NCBI GenBank assembly: GCA_026874595.1
Contig: CM049307.1
Span: 79,150,643-79,214,642 of the forward strand
From: Sipunculus nudus
Taxonomy: Eukaryota; Annelida; Sipuncula; Golfingiida; Sipunculidae
Direction of reading: 5' to 3'
Length of the DNA stretch: 64,000 nucleotides
In this document: in pieces, positions 1 to 10,869 of the stretch
Numbering within the stretch: position 1 is the first letter of the stretch
How the letters are laid out: every line of letters starts with the position of its first letter
Program-made: the position numbers and the translations under genes
Notes under the pieces: generated by a model
What the model saw: the letters and a program-made list of their open reading frames with translations, nothing else
Database searches by the model: none
Told to the model about the DNA's origin: nothing

Positions 1-1085
1 TAAAGAAATATATAGTAGCTAAAGTCATGTGAAATTTTTTTGGTATATGATGAGTAAATATTAAAAATGGCGAATTTTGTTTAATGGACGTTTGGGTTTT
101 ACAAACAGCATGTTTTTATCACAAATTATCAACATTACTGACGTACAAAAATGTGTAGCCACTTATACGTTAGGGTTTATGTAATGTCTTAATATTAGAT
201 CAGTTGGTTCTTAATTAAGGTTTTCGGACTTTTATTTAATGTTTTGATGAAATTTACTTGCCCGGGGCCAGTGGAGGCAATATACGCGGTTGCCTGGCAA
301 CCGAGTGAAACTAGACCGGAATATCCGGTCATGTGCTCAGGTTTCGGTTCTCTCTAGGAGACGTGTTTTATATTTTTCCGTGTGTTTTGCAGGTTAGTAA
401 CGTTTCTAATATTTTTTTCCACTTATAAACACGTTTTATTGTTAAATAACGAACGTGCATCGGAACAATATGTGTTTTGACAAGTATTGGCTTGTTGAAA
501 TGATATTTTTGTAGTTTTCCCATTCATGTAAAACATTCGCCACCATGCGTTCGCGCCATTTTCTTGATCATGGACCTTGGAGCTGAGCTTCTCCCGCGCT
601 TGTATCAGACAACTTAATTCTAACAAGCTTGTACTAGGGCTTATAATACTGTTTATATATATTGTTAATTAATATATATATACCGTATAGATCATGCAAA
701 TGTTCTAGTTTGAAGCGAGTTCGTGCGGTTTAATTAATGCGCAGATCATGATTCACAGGTTGACTAGTGCAAAGGTCAAAGGTCGTGCCCCCCTAATATA
801 CCAACCGTCTCAAAGCAAAAGCCTTGTACGTGTTTTCATTACCACACATTTTTCATGACATTCTCTTTAAAATGTAGAGAAGTGTCTTATGTAGAAGTTC
901 ATGCCAAAAATTGTAGATTGTTGACCAGTTTTATTTGGTGTATGTTATAACTCTGAAACCGTGCTTTACAGAGATTTATCATTGTAAATCTGTGATATTT
1001 GAAAATTTTATGTTTATCTTATTTTAATTAAGATGCTTGTTTTATCATGGACATAAACTGGTACTGCTAACATAAACCTAATTAA
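1..1085. other. AT-rich noncoding stretch, no gene seen
   Basis: I see no supported coding exon here. The open frames are short and have no recognisable domain. The only structured part is the pair of palindromes at 287-330, annotated separately. A TTTTGCAG|GTTAG acceptor-like site near 390 could mark a splice boundary, but nothing downstream reads as protein. Confidence 0.5.
287..330. promoter_or_regulatory. Two adjacent perfect palindromes, first resembles an RFX X-box
   Basis: Positions 287-303 read CGGTTGCCTGGCAACCG, a perfect 17-bp palindrome around T295. It matches the GTTGCC(N1-3)GGCAAC architecture of X-box sites bound by RFX factors. Eleven bases on, 314-330 is a second palindrome with 7-bp arms GACCGGA/TCCGGTC around ATA. 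The local base composition is richer in CpG than the surroundings. Binding is inference from motif shape; no adjacent first exon was identified. Confidence 0.35.
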
Positions 1086-1090
1086 TAATT

Positions 1091-1700
1091 GTATCCGCCA
1101 AAACGAAGTTTTGCGGATACTATGTTTTTGACCGGGTTCCGCCGCCGCCGCCGGGTTCGTTTCCGGAGAAATTCTCTGAGACTACTGGACGGATTTTTCC
1201 GAAACTAACACCAATTATCGGGTTACATGTGGACTGGTGCCTTACCAATTGGCCTTGACCTCTGACCTTTCCTCTTTGCCCAGCGTTTGTTTGTGTGTCT
1301 GTTTCCACACATAAACCCACATATCTCGGGAACCGTTTGACCGATCAGGATAGCTTTATAACCTTAACAAAAATGGTGGCGCCACCTTCAGTCATTTTTG
1401 CACAGCGTCCATCTGTTTGTCTGCCTTGTCCATCCATTTTGGAAAGTTTTCTCTTAAATCAGACAGGTGGCACCACATACCTTCCCGTTTTAGATTCGCA
1501 GTATGGGCATGAAATTGTGCATATCCATAGATCTTGGTGGCGCCATCTGCCATTTACATCGTGTGGAGACGATCTGTTCATTTGTTTTAGGTGAAAATTG
1601 CTCATATCTGAGGATGTGTTGGTCTGCAAATTAGGCATGTACAACCACCTTAAAGAGTTTTCTCCTCAACCAGACAGGTGGTGCCACTAACCTTACCATT
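1091..1700 (+). repeat. Interspersed repeat beginning with a hairpin, family A, copy 1
   Basis: The repeat opens with an almost perfect hairpin at 1091-1120 (GTATCCGC...GCGGATAC). It continues with TGACCTCTGACC-like text and ends with several GGTGGCGCCACC-type palindromes (1375-1386, variants near 1537 and 1675). The same architecture, hairpin first and then the GGTGGCGCCACC motif, recurs at 35723-36680. I read this as a non-autonomous repeat common in this genome; its class is unknown. Confidence 0.5.
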
Positions 1701-2072
1701 TTTATAGTATAAATTAATCCCCTTTTCTCAAGAGTGATTAACCTTATTGGCCCCCATATTTGTTGATTTTTTTTTTCAAATTGATAGATGGAAGAAATCT
1801 TTGTCGCTTGTCAGATGGGAAATCAGCATATGACTTATACGATAGTTCCAACATTATGATAATAAAATTTATAAGATTTAGCATTGAGCTCTGACTTTAA
1901 AATTGTTAAATGGTTGCAATTTAAAGTTCAGATATGTCATACTCATGGTAACACTGCATTTGTAGTGTAAGAAAAATTATACTTGAGGGATGCATGTGTG
2001 TCGATGTATTTGTAAACCTCTTCAATTCTCTCTCGATGAAGACATTGTGTTACTTATTTTTCTTGTTTCTTT

Positions 2073-2256
2073 CAGGATTGAAATCTATTCACCCAGGCCC
2101 TCTGTTTGGACCTATAACAATCCCAAGTACCAGGCCTTCAGTGGAAAATATGAATGTGCTATCTGTGGGAAAAAAATAAATACAAGAAAAAAGGGGCCGC
2201 TAATCCATATAATAAGCATTTTTATGTATGGCATAAACCCTGACCTGAAAAAGTAA
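2073..2256 (+). CDS. Candidate exon or transposon fragment with a CxxC pair
   Basis: A good acceptor (CTTTCTTTCAG) precedes an open frame. It contains PSVWTYNN, then KYECAICGKK (C-x2-C) and a His 14 residues after the second Cys, and stops after DLKK at 2256. This resembles the first half of a C2H2-type zinc finger, but the second His is not obvious. A related block with its own TTTTTCAG acceptor sits at 2766-2805 and reads PSIWT then a stop in the matching frame, so the exon appears duplicated with one broken copy. I do not recognise the protein. It may belong to a transposable element. Confidence 0.25.
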
Positions 2257-2929
2257 TATGCGGAGGTAATAAGCAGATGCTGCATTTTCACTGAAGAAGA
2301 AGGCCACAGGTTGCCACCAGTTTTTCAGCATACCTCGCACCATGAACGCTAGCGCCTGATTACATGCAGTGGAAGTACGTCTCAGGAGATGGACCAAACC
2401 ATCCACCTCATCTCTAGAGGCATCACCAAAGTGTCACATCATGTTCAAATTAATAGATGTTCAAAATAATGGGCATATGGTAAGTCCAGGTATATTGATA
2501 TAAAAGTATTCAAAGGTAACATGCATTAATATGAACAGTTAATTGTTTACTTATGAGTATAACTTGTGACTGGTTGAAGTTCAATCCAATTTTAAACTTA
2601 AAGCAACAAGAAATGATACACATAAACTGTTGGTCAGACAAATCAATTTTTAACCAAATATTGATTTAAATTTGTTCCATTTATAAACATACTACATATT
2701 GATTCATTGACATTTCATCAAAAGTGACAAACATGGTGTTTTATATTCTTTCTTGTGTTTTTCAGGAGTGACACCTTTCGCCAAGGGCCCCTCTATTTGG
2801 ACCTAAAGTATTAACAAGGACCTTGTTTTCAATTGCAAAACAAAATTAATTCCATACCAGAAAAAATAATTCCTTTTCGAAACATTCCGCAGCTCTTTCT
2901 TGAGTGACATCTCATCAAACGTCACAATA

Positions 2930-3440
2930 CATTGTCAAGAGATCACCGTACCAAAGTTCAGCATATGCTGCTTTTGGAGCAGCTGCTGTATTTCTGCTGT
3001 GATTGTACTCCAATTATGCTGACCAGGGGAGCAGCAAATCAGCAGATGTTAATACCTTCTGGTCCATTCTGCTCTATCTCTGCTACAAGAAACAGCAGTT
3101 TTTTAGCATATGCTCCATTACTGCTCCATCTCAGTATATTTGCAGCAGTTATACTGAAAATCTGCTCTCCTGAAATAACCGTCAAGGCAGACGCAACAAC
3201 TTCTGCTGTATCTCTGCTGCCTCAAGTTGTACAAGAATGGACCAGAGAGCAGATTTGCAGCAGATGCTCACACACTGCTGCTTTGAGACAGTGCCCTCAG
3301 CGACATATAATATTTTCTTAAGTTTGGAGAGCAGTTCTGAAGCATATACTGTTTTTTAAAAGACATTCTTCTGTGCAGTTAAATGTAATTCTTTACAAGT
3401 TGGGACAGCATATTTAGAGCAAACCAGTACGCTGAAGGTT
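2930..3440. repeat. CTGCT/AGCAG-rich cryptic repeat, block 1
   Basis: This stretch is built from irregular copies of CTGCT, AGCAG, CAGCTGCTG and the palindrome AGCATATGCT. It shows no fixed period. The open frame through it (2932-3321) is a by-product of the biased composition. A matching block lies at 6310-6790. Confidence 0.5.
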
Positions 3441-5035
3441 TGCTGAAATAAACCATATTAATTACTTAGCCCCGTCCCCCTCCCCTAAGTCCCGACCACC
3501 TTTTTTCTAAATACCTTATTTTACTATTTTAGTAAAGATAATGGCTGTTTTTAAACGTCAATCAGGGCTTAAATTATTTATTATATAAATATATTGGCTA
3601 GCTGATACTGTCGAAGGGACACAATCATCAGACCTTTCCCTCGATTGCTGAATAAAGATTGACATTGAGATTGAAAATATTATCTTAACAGTTTGAGTTA
3701 GGCATTTTTTGGCAGATAAAATAGAAAGGAGATCCAGTAGGCTATTCCAGTGTAATTGTGCGCACTGTATTTCTCAGACCTCTCATAGAAAGAAGATCCA
3801 GTTCTAGTGTAATTGTGCTTGGTAAAGGGGGTCCACTGTTGCCCCGGTGAACACATTGTATCAAATGCCACTTCAACTCGCGCATTTGGATACATGATAC
3901 ACAGCAACACTGCCCGACCTCGAACTTGACTGATCTATAAACCGTGGCCCATGCTCTTTGAAACACTGAAAGCACAAAGCTGGTACCGGTAAGAGGAAAG
4001 GAGGACATATTGTCATCAACAGCACACAAAAATGTAAGTTCTCCACTTTCTTAGCATGTCTGATAGTATCGAATTTAGGCAGATCTGTAATTGTAACTAC
4101 TTTATTTCTAATGGGCTGGTTAACAGGCTCTGGAGATCTGTAAAATAGAAAATCAGCGGAGTTGCTGCACTCTGATGGTCTGCCTATGCGCTTCTCCTGT
4201 GCATGCTCAAGTAGGACATTTTGAAATTGGGGAGGGGAGGGAGACAGATTATAGCGTTAATTAGAGAAAAGGGCCACGGGCTTTGAGTTCCAAACATCTG
4301 AATTTTACAATCTCCCAATTAAAAAACAAATCTTCATTTCTGCTTGCAAGGCGCTAAAAACTGGCTTAGGCTTAGGGCCAGTCATGCTTTTTATGCTCTA
4401 TCTCTTGCTGCAGTCTTGCAGCGCTGACATATATAGTAAACAATACAAGCTCTGCAGCCTCTGGCGGGGAGAGTCTATACTATCTAAGTTTGTACGGATC
4501 CGTACAGACCCTCAGACACGTATATGCCTTGTGAAGCGAGAGGACACCAAACAAATCCCATATATTTAGTTGTTACAGATGCTTAGACTCCGTTGGGACC
4601 AAAACTTTTGCTGAATGATCAGCATTAATAAAGTATGGGCACTTACTCTGGATGAAGTCAGATATTGCTTCTTCGTCTGGCCGATGGCGCTTTCCGGTTG
4701 GAACAACCAATAGGAAATTAGCATCATTGACAACACGCGATGTATGATGGGAAGGATGCTTATGAAAATATGGTCTATCCTAGTGCACGGCACTGGCATT
4801 CCTGGGAAAAGCCCCCCTGAATTCATCTTTTGCATAGATTGCCCACCTAATTTGCATGGGATTCCTTTTCCGGCGGTGTCCAGTTGGCATATGCAACAAC
4901 TTAACCCCGGCAGTTCAAAGGATAAAAAACATTTACAGGCGCACATAAAGGTGATATATCGATTTAATTTGATACATAAAAAGTTTATTTCTATATATAA
5001 ATACAAGATTGTTTCTCTATAGCACACCAAGCAGT
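3441..5035. other. Noncoding stretch, no gene seen
   Basis: Only chance open frames are present, including most of a 179-codon minus-strand frame (5105-4566) with no recognisable domain and unusual Cys/Tyr content. No repeat family was identified apart from local AT richness. Confidence 0.4.
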
Positions 5036-5039
5036 GATA

Positions 5040-5126
5040 ATTCATGTTACAGGTCCCTCCATGTACGGCAGGGTGAACTCTCACCGCTAGACGGTCGGAC
5101 TCCATATCACGGATAAATGGAGTCCG
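5040..5126 (-). repeat. Possible tRNA-derived SINE head with hairpin
   Basis: On the minus strand a TCTAGCGGTGAGAGTTC stretch resembles the A-box region of tRNA-Glu. The B-box position is degenerate. Immediately upstream (higher coordinate) is a perfect 10-bp-arm hairpin: CGGACTCCAT at 5096-5105 and ATGGAGTCCG at 5117-5126. This could be a decayed tRNA pseudogene or a SINE head. Confidence is low because the B box is missing. Confidence 0.25.
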
Positions 5127-5544
5127 TATGTGGCGGACTACTCTATCTCATGAGTTTATGGGCACAAAGTTGTTCAGAGCAAAATGTAAATTTGGCAATT
5201 AAGGCAATATTTTTTTTTCTGAATTTGTGTCCACCAACAAACAAGAAGGAAAATAATATTCTGTTTAAACAAATTTTTTGTGTATAATACCGACCTCTCC
5301 CATTTTCGAAATTTCTCACCAGGGTTGTTGATTATTATTAATTTTTTTTTAAATAAAAAGTCGGATTTTTTATTTAAATCAGGTTTTTTTATTTAAATCA
5401 ATCTTTTTTTAATTTAAAAATTATGGTCATACTTTACAGAACGTAAACCATATTTAGACTGCTTTTAGACCAATGATAGTGGTCAAGCACACTTTTGAAT
5501 ATTGTGTATTGTAATATTTGGCAGAATATTCCACTAAAGAAAGG

Positions 5545-5650
5545 ATTTTAGCTCAGCTGACTATAAGTGATCTGAGCTATAGTCATGGTCCTTTGTCCAT
5601 CTTGCCGGCAGGCCGTTAACAGGGCACGTTTTGAAACCATTGGACCTACG
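5545..5650 (-). repeat. Interspersed repeat module B (GCTATAGC/GTCCGTC type), short copy
   Basis: The sequence runs TTTAGCTCAGCTGACT..., then GAGCTATAGTCATGG, then TTTGTCCATCTTG and GTTAACAGGGCAC. The same terminal module recurs in this orientation at 7483-7575 and in the other orientation at 22060-22170, 31240-31355, 33085-33203 and 35590-35690. Confidence 0.6.
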
Positions 5651-6065
5651 AATCCAAATATTGCATACAGGAAAAGTCCCCAAAATCTCCTACCATACCA
5701 AAACTGGGTCACAAAGTCTTTGTTCCCCAAAGATATTAAGGAAAAACCTCTATTTTTCATTAAAAACTCATTGGTATACTTCAAGACTGCCTAATATCAA
5801 CACCACTGATATTTTTTTTCAGTTTTAATAAACATATTCTTCTATACATTTGCTATGTACATACCAGAAATTAGGTCAGTAAATTTTTGATGTTATGGGC
5901 CCAAAATAATGCACTTTGTAAAAAAATTAGGAAATATATTTACCCATTAAACATTAGAATTGCCGGAGCTAGAGACTTTTTTTAGTAATGTAACTTTATT
6001 TAATCAAGATTCCACTCACTGATAGTTTGAACTGCTGTTTTTATCATTTTTGTTTTCTTTTCAGG

Positions 6066-6165
6066 CTTTCGTCTTATGCATGACAGTGGAACACTTGGCT
6101 GGGATAATGAAAAATGTTATGATGTCATCTACCCAGGGGCAAGAAAAAGAATAAACTTATATTAA
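6066..6165 (+). CDS. Unassigned candidate exon
   Basis: After a strong polypyrimidine tract and acceptor (TTTTCTTTTCAG) the plus strand is open. It reads LMHDSGTLGWDNEKCYDVIYPG and ends at a TAA near 6165. I do not recognise the family. The acceptor resembles those at 2061-2072 and 2755-2765, which might indicate one broken plus-strand gene. A chance frame cannot be excluded. Confidence 0.2.
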
Positions 6166-6309
6166 CTGTATATAATTAATAAAATTCTGTTACACATGGA
6201 AAGGTATGTGTTTTCATTTTTTTTAATTGGTGTAAAAGAGAATGCTGCTAAGTGGGCCCTAAAACAAAAACACTATTAAGAAGATTGAGAGCGCAATGTA
6301 ATGTGAACA

Positions 6310-6790
6310 TCTATAAACACGGGTCTGCTGCAGGGGAGCACTGCCCCAGGGGAGCAGAGCACACAGTTCTGCTGTAGAAGAGCACTGCTCCAGGACAGCA
6401 CAGATGACTGCTCCAAGAGAGCACTGCTGTTGGAGAGCACTGCTCCAGCAGAGCACATATCTGCTCCAGCAGAGCATACTGCTCGGGTTCTGCTGAAGAA
6501 CTGCTCAATATCTGCTTCTGATATGCAAATAGGCCTGCTCCATGGGAGCACTAATTTAAATAATTGGAACCGCTCAATTTGTGCTGAAACCACTGCTCAA
6601 AATCTGCTGCGCAATACATGGTATATACATGGTATGTGTGGAGCATACTTTCAGCATATAATCCATAGGTCTTGGAGCACATATACAGCATATGCTGTAA
6701 CTGTGCTGAATAACTGCTGCAGATCTGCTGTAAACACTGCTCTGGCTATCTGCTGAAAAATTGCATCTTATGCTGCAAAACTGCTGAATT
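6310..6790. repeat. CTGCT/AGCAG-rich cryptic repeat, block 2
   Basis: Irregular copies of CTGCTCCAGCAGAGCA-like units run on both strands, with the palindrome CAGCATATGCTG near 6677. Three overlapping open frames here arise from the biased composition. Its lower-strand neighbour is the transposase block at 6886-6782. It is probably part of the same mobile element or a satellite-like insertion. Confidence 0.5.
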
Positions 6791-7482
6791 TTGGTAGGGG
6801 TCATGTCTATGGAAGAAACCTTCATAGCCAAAAGCTTCATCACACTTCTACTGATCCCAGGCGTGACTGGAATACCTCTGACAAATCTGTTTAACATTTT
6901 TAGTTAAATTTAAAAACAGATGTAACATATGAAATAGGATATTTCATACACATATCATTACACAAGTTAATTTTTCTTTATTAAACTTTAGCTTGATTTA
7001 TACTGTTAATTAAAAATGTCACAAATTTTGATTTTTTTTGTTCATTTCTTAAATATGGTTATTTATTTTTTATGTTGAATAAATTTTTGGTATGTGTAAT
7101 CATGGCTGGAAAATTTATATTCATTTACCGATGGAGAGTACTTGGGGATGGCATGATGAAGAGCTTTGTTATAAATCGGTAGGTCTGCCTACTACGGAAG
7201 GCAATCCGAGAGCGAGATTTTTTCATGTAAACTTCATCTATGACCTGTAAAACAGAAAGACTTTTATTGATACATTTCATGACGAAATTTTAAACAAGGG
7301 ACCCATGGGTCACGGCACTCATGTTAATAAATACAAAATATTTATTTATAATTTTGATTTTTATATATCAACATTTTTAAAGTTAGGAGAAAAATGATCT
7401 TGCTATTCTATGATATGCAGGTACTAAATATATGATTGGCAAACTAATAATCGGAATGCCAAGAAAAATCCGGAAAAAGTTT

Positions 7483-7575
7483 TAACTCAGCTGACTGAAA
7501 GTCATCTGAGTTATAGCGAGAACTCTCTGTATATATGTCTGTCGGACCATATGTCTGTTAACAGGGCACAAATCT
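7483..7575 (-). repeat. Interspersed repeat module B, short copy
   Basis: The text TTTTAACTCAGCTGACTGAAAGTCATCTGAG, then TATAGCGAGAAC, then GTCTGTTAACAGGGCACAAATC matches the terminal module seen at 5545 and, inverted, at 35590-35690. Confidence 0.6.
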
Positions 7576-9155
7576 TAACACTGGCAATATAAAAATATAT
7601 TAGTGTCAAACTAAAGATTTGAACCTAGTTTTTTTCCAAAATGCCATATCAAAATTATAAATTTTCATTATGAAATGATGAGAATTCAAATGTAACCTTA
7701 AATATTTTAGAAATAACAGTTATTTCCCCTGATAATATAAGTAACTTTGTCATAGAACTATTTTATCTCAAAGAAATTTTAAGATCAATAATGAACGGAA
7801 TTGTGTAAAATCACAACCTTTGTGTGCTCTGGAGCAGTTTCTAAGCTGTCCTTCAAAGAATCCAACAGTGACTGGCTTCATTCCCAAGTTTTTGACCGCC
7901 TTAACTACCTCGTTTATGGTTAGACAATGTTCTGGTTCTTTTGCCCTTCTGAGTTGCTGCTGCAGTTCAACTACTTTCTGTCAATATTTTATTAGTATTG
8001 TATTATATAAAGTATTGTTAAATTGAAATAACAGAACCTTCAAGTTAAAATTTTTTTTTATTAAGAAAAAGCTTAAGGATTATAACCAGGATGTACTTAA
8101 TTCATACTATATTGAGCTGTGTAGGTTTAAAATTATGCAACTGTTGTCTTTTTTTTGTTAACTATATATTTTTAATTAGGAAAATATGTCATAATAAGAT
8201 CTGGTTAAAACCTTGTTAAACTTTTTACTCTGCATTCTTTCTATATATAAAGGTATAAATATATATACAACTTCAGCCAGTTTAAATGTACATTATGGAT
8301 GCATTTCAATATGAGAATTAGTTACATTAGCTATGGGTCTCATATCTGTCAATGCAGGTTTGTGTAGATTTCTCCTGATCACTTCACAATAAGTATGATC
8401 ATTCCAGGAAAAGACCTGAAAATACACCTCGATAATCATACCTTGCTCATCCTTAAATATACACAGCATATTTAAACTAACATGGTGCAAACAGACACAG
8501 ATATTTATCAGATATTAACACAGCTGTATTTTAATTCTCACTTTGGTTTAATTTTAGTTTAATACTTTATAGTGGTATTGTAATAAATACTGCTCAAAAC
8601 ATTGACAACTAGTGTTTATAACTAATTATTTTAAAACAATTTTTAATATTTGAATTTAATATTTTAACAATATTATCTCTTTTGCTAAACTATAAAAAAA
8701 TTTATAACAATAATTTTATGACCTGAAAAAAGTGTTTTTAGCTAGGTAATTGTTCAAGCATTAAGCCGATTCAGGTACAAGACAAACTTTTCACAATAGC
8801 TTAGCTGACCTTGGTTCAGCCTAACTAAAATATAAATATAGCTACATGCCGTGTCAAACTTGCATAAAGTTGAATATGCAGTTGAGAGAATATCATCTCT
8901 GCATGCAGGTGGTTTCCTGACTTTTTTCGCATGATTCTTATTACAGGGAAACAGTGTTGGCACTGCTTACCATATTAGTTTTCTCTCGTTTCGGCGTTCA
9001 TAAACTGCGATGACTCGAATTGCGTGTCACAAAGTCGGCAGTTTTGGTATAGGTATTCCACATCACGATTCATCAGATCTTGTCTGCGACAGTTGTGCAC
9101 CCATCGCTTGCACCTGTGCCATTTAAAAACGAAAATCTATGAAATATACTTTATA

Positions 9156-9195
<40 letters not shown>

Positions 9196-9208
9196 CAATT
9201 TAATTATC

Positions 9209-10529
9209 AGTGGCGGATCTAGAGGGGTAGCTTTGGGGGCTGAAGCCCCCCCCCCCCCCCCACTTTCAAGGGTGAAAACATTGTTATCATTTTTTATCAG
9301 AGAGGATTTTCATTACCTTATTTCAGTTGCCGTCATACAAATATCACCCTTTTAACTGAAACATAAAAGTTGAAATCCCAAGGAATCGTTAGGAGAGGCG
9401 CATGTCTACACCAGGATCAGGCATCTTTTTATTCACCCGCCGCTAAGTAAGAGGACTACTAAAATGGGCCGCGTCAGTCAGTCCCTCCGTCCTTTCGTCC
9501 ACCTGTCCTTCAAAATCCGTCCGTCCATCCCACACCATAACTGATGCCACACTTTCATGGTTAACATATAGCCGGGGACCATTGTTGCCCTAGGTCCTTC
9601 CGATTTTTAAATAATTAATTGGGCATTTTCCAACATTGGTTATAGACGTTAAAAATTTCGAATTACAGAATCTATCATCCGTGGCTCCCTCAAGCATTTC
9701 TTATGCAATGCGTTTGAACGTATAAAAGCAAGTTATAGACTAAAGAAGCAACTGCACATATGGAAAGTTAAGCTATACCAGTTAATCAAAATGAACGCTG
9801 GTGAGTAATATATTAATAAGTAGTTAGATAATGATATTCCATCACGAGTTATTTGTTTGCCTTTTTCAATGATGTTTAATGCACTTTAATGTGTATATGT
9901 AGCTGTGTATTTATTTTATGACTGATCAATTAATTGAGATTAAATAATGATTGAAATGTTCACATGATCGTTGGCCACTTATGCTCACATCTCATGTTCA
10001 CACCTATACGACAACTTAAAAAGAGATTATTAATATACCAAAGTCTTATTTTTATTTTAAAATCGGTTGATAGAAAAAAAAATATTTTCCAAAATCATTT
10101 ATTCTATTGCTATGAATTCCCCATTCTTACTGCTTGCTCCAGGAGAGTCTTTATTTGCTGAGTAAATTAATCCTCTGCGAAGCAAGGTTTACCACGCAGT
10201 TATCGACGTTGGTTGATTCGTCTGTTAGCAGCTGTACTCAACAGTTATAGACGGACTTATGAGGAGACCCAGAAAAAAATCCAAAGTAATTTAGAGTTTA
10301 CCTGGATCACAATAATATTTTTATTTAAAAGATGCTTAACTATTGTGGAAAAAAGGCGATCGAAAGACTTTGAAAGGTGTACTTTGATATCCATATCCGT
10401 GGAGTCATGTTTTGTTAATTTGTAGTCTGCAAATATTTAATGTTAAACTGAAATTAAGACTACATGTTTACAATAGATTTAATGTGGTAGTGGCCATCTA
10501 ATACCTCTTTCATTCATTCATCAATAACA

Positions 10530-10590
<61 letters not shown>

Positions 10591-10671
10591 AATATATATA
10601 TATATATACTTATCTATGTATATAAATTGATAGATAGATAATAAGATAAATGTCTATGGCAAGTGTCTGCT

Positions 10672-10729
<58 letters not shown>

Positions 10730-10779
10730 TTGCAAAGTATCTAGCCTCCCCCTTGCAAAATCCTGGATCCGCCCCTGAT
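9209..10779. mobile_element. DNA-transposon-like element with terminal inverted repeats, non-coding
   Basis: The left end at 9209 reads CAGTGGCGGATCTAG followed by a G/C-rich run. The right end, read inward from 10779, is CAGGGGCGGATCCAGGA. The two ends face each other as imperfect terminal inverted repeats. A shared ATTAT flanks both ends and may be a target-site duplication. The interior of about 1.5 kb has no recognisable transposase and contains (TA)n arrays at 10531-10609 and 10677-10726. CAGNGGCGG ends are known in hAT-like elements, but the 8-bp duplication expected of hAT is not clear. A short relative lies at 56983-57178. Confidence 0.5.
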
Positions 10780-10784
10780 TATAG

Positions 10785-10862
10785 TCAGCTGACCATAAGT
10801 CAAGTCAACTGACTGTAAGTCTTCTGAACAATAGTGATGGCCATTTGTCAGCCCCACCGTCT
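10785..10862 (-). repeat. Interspersed repeat module B, degraded copy
   Basis: Text such as AGTCAGCTGACCATAAGTC, AATAGTGATGGCCATTTGTCAG and CCCCACCGTCTGTG matches the GCTATAGC/GTCCGTC module with many substitutions. It directly abuts the right end of the 9209-10779 element. Confidence 0.4.
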
Positions 10863-10869
10863 GTGAATT

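Larger units (their letters stand above)
2249..9113 (-). pseudogene. Degenerate THAP/P-element-type transposase gene (THAP9-like), spread over several exons
   Basis: Minus-strand blocks occur in the order of a THAP-domain P-element-type transposase. First comes a THAP zinc-finger C-terminal part at 9113-8880 (W, CRR, LC..F, then AVPTLF in another frame). Next is a helical segment at 7977-7818, then LHEK...YRFI and MPSPSTL at 7244-7129, then IPVTPGIS at 6886-6782, and finally the catalytic-region block LAFMVRG...W.QPVAFFF at 2440-2249. Several blocks have AG acceptors and GT donors, and the 7129 to 6886 junction keeps phase. Frameshifts and stops lie in the THAP exon and in the 7244 exon, so this is not functional. 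The exon carrying the D-P-H motif was not found. Insertions probably separate the last two blocks. Confidence 0.6.

Noticed and set aside
3698-4029. Minus-strand frames of 70 and 95 codons
   Set aside because: No domain and no splice logic; overlapping frames with unrelated sequence.
4566-5105. 179-codon minus-strand open frame
   Set aside because: No domain, biased composition, no splice or promoter context, and its first part overlaps a hairpin and a tRNA-like stretch.
8293-8490. Candidate minus-strand exon reading SWNDHTYCEVIRRNLHKP
   Set aside because: It has an acceptor-like site and lies within the transposase relic, but I could not match it to any THAP or P-element segment, so it is not listed as a separate exon.
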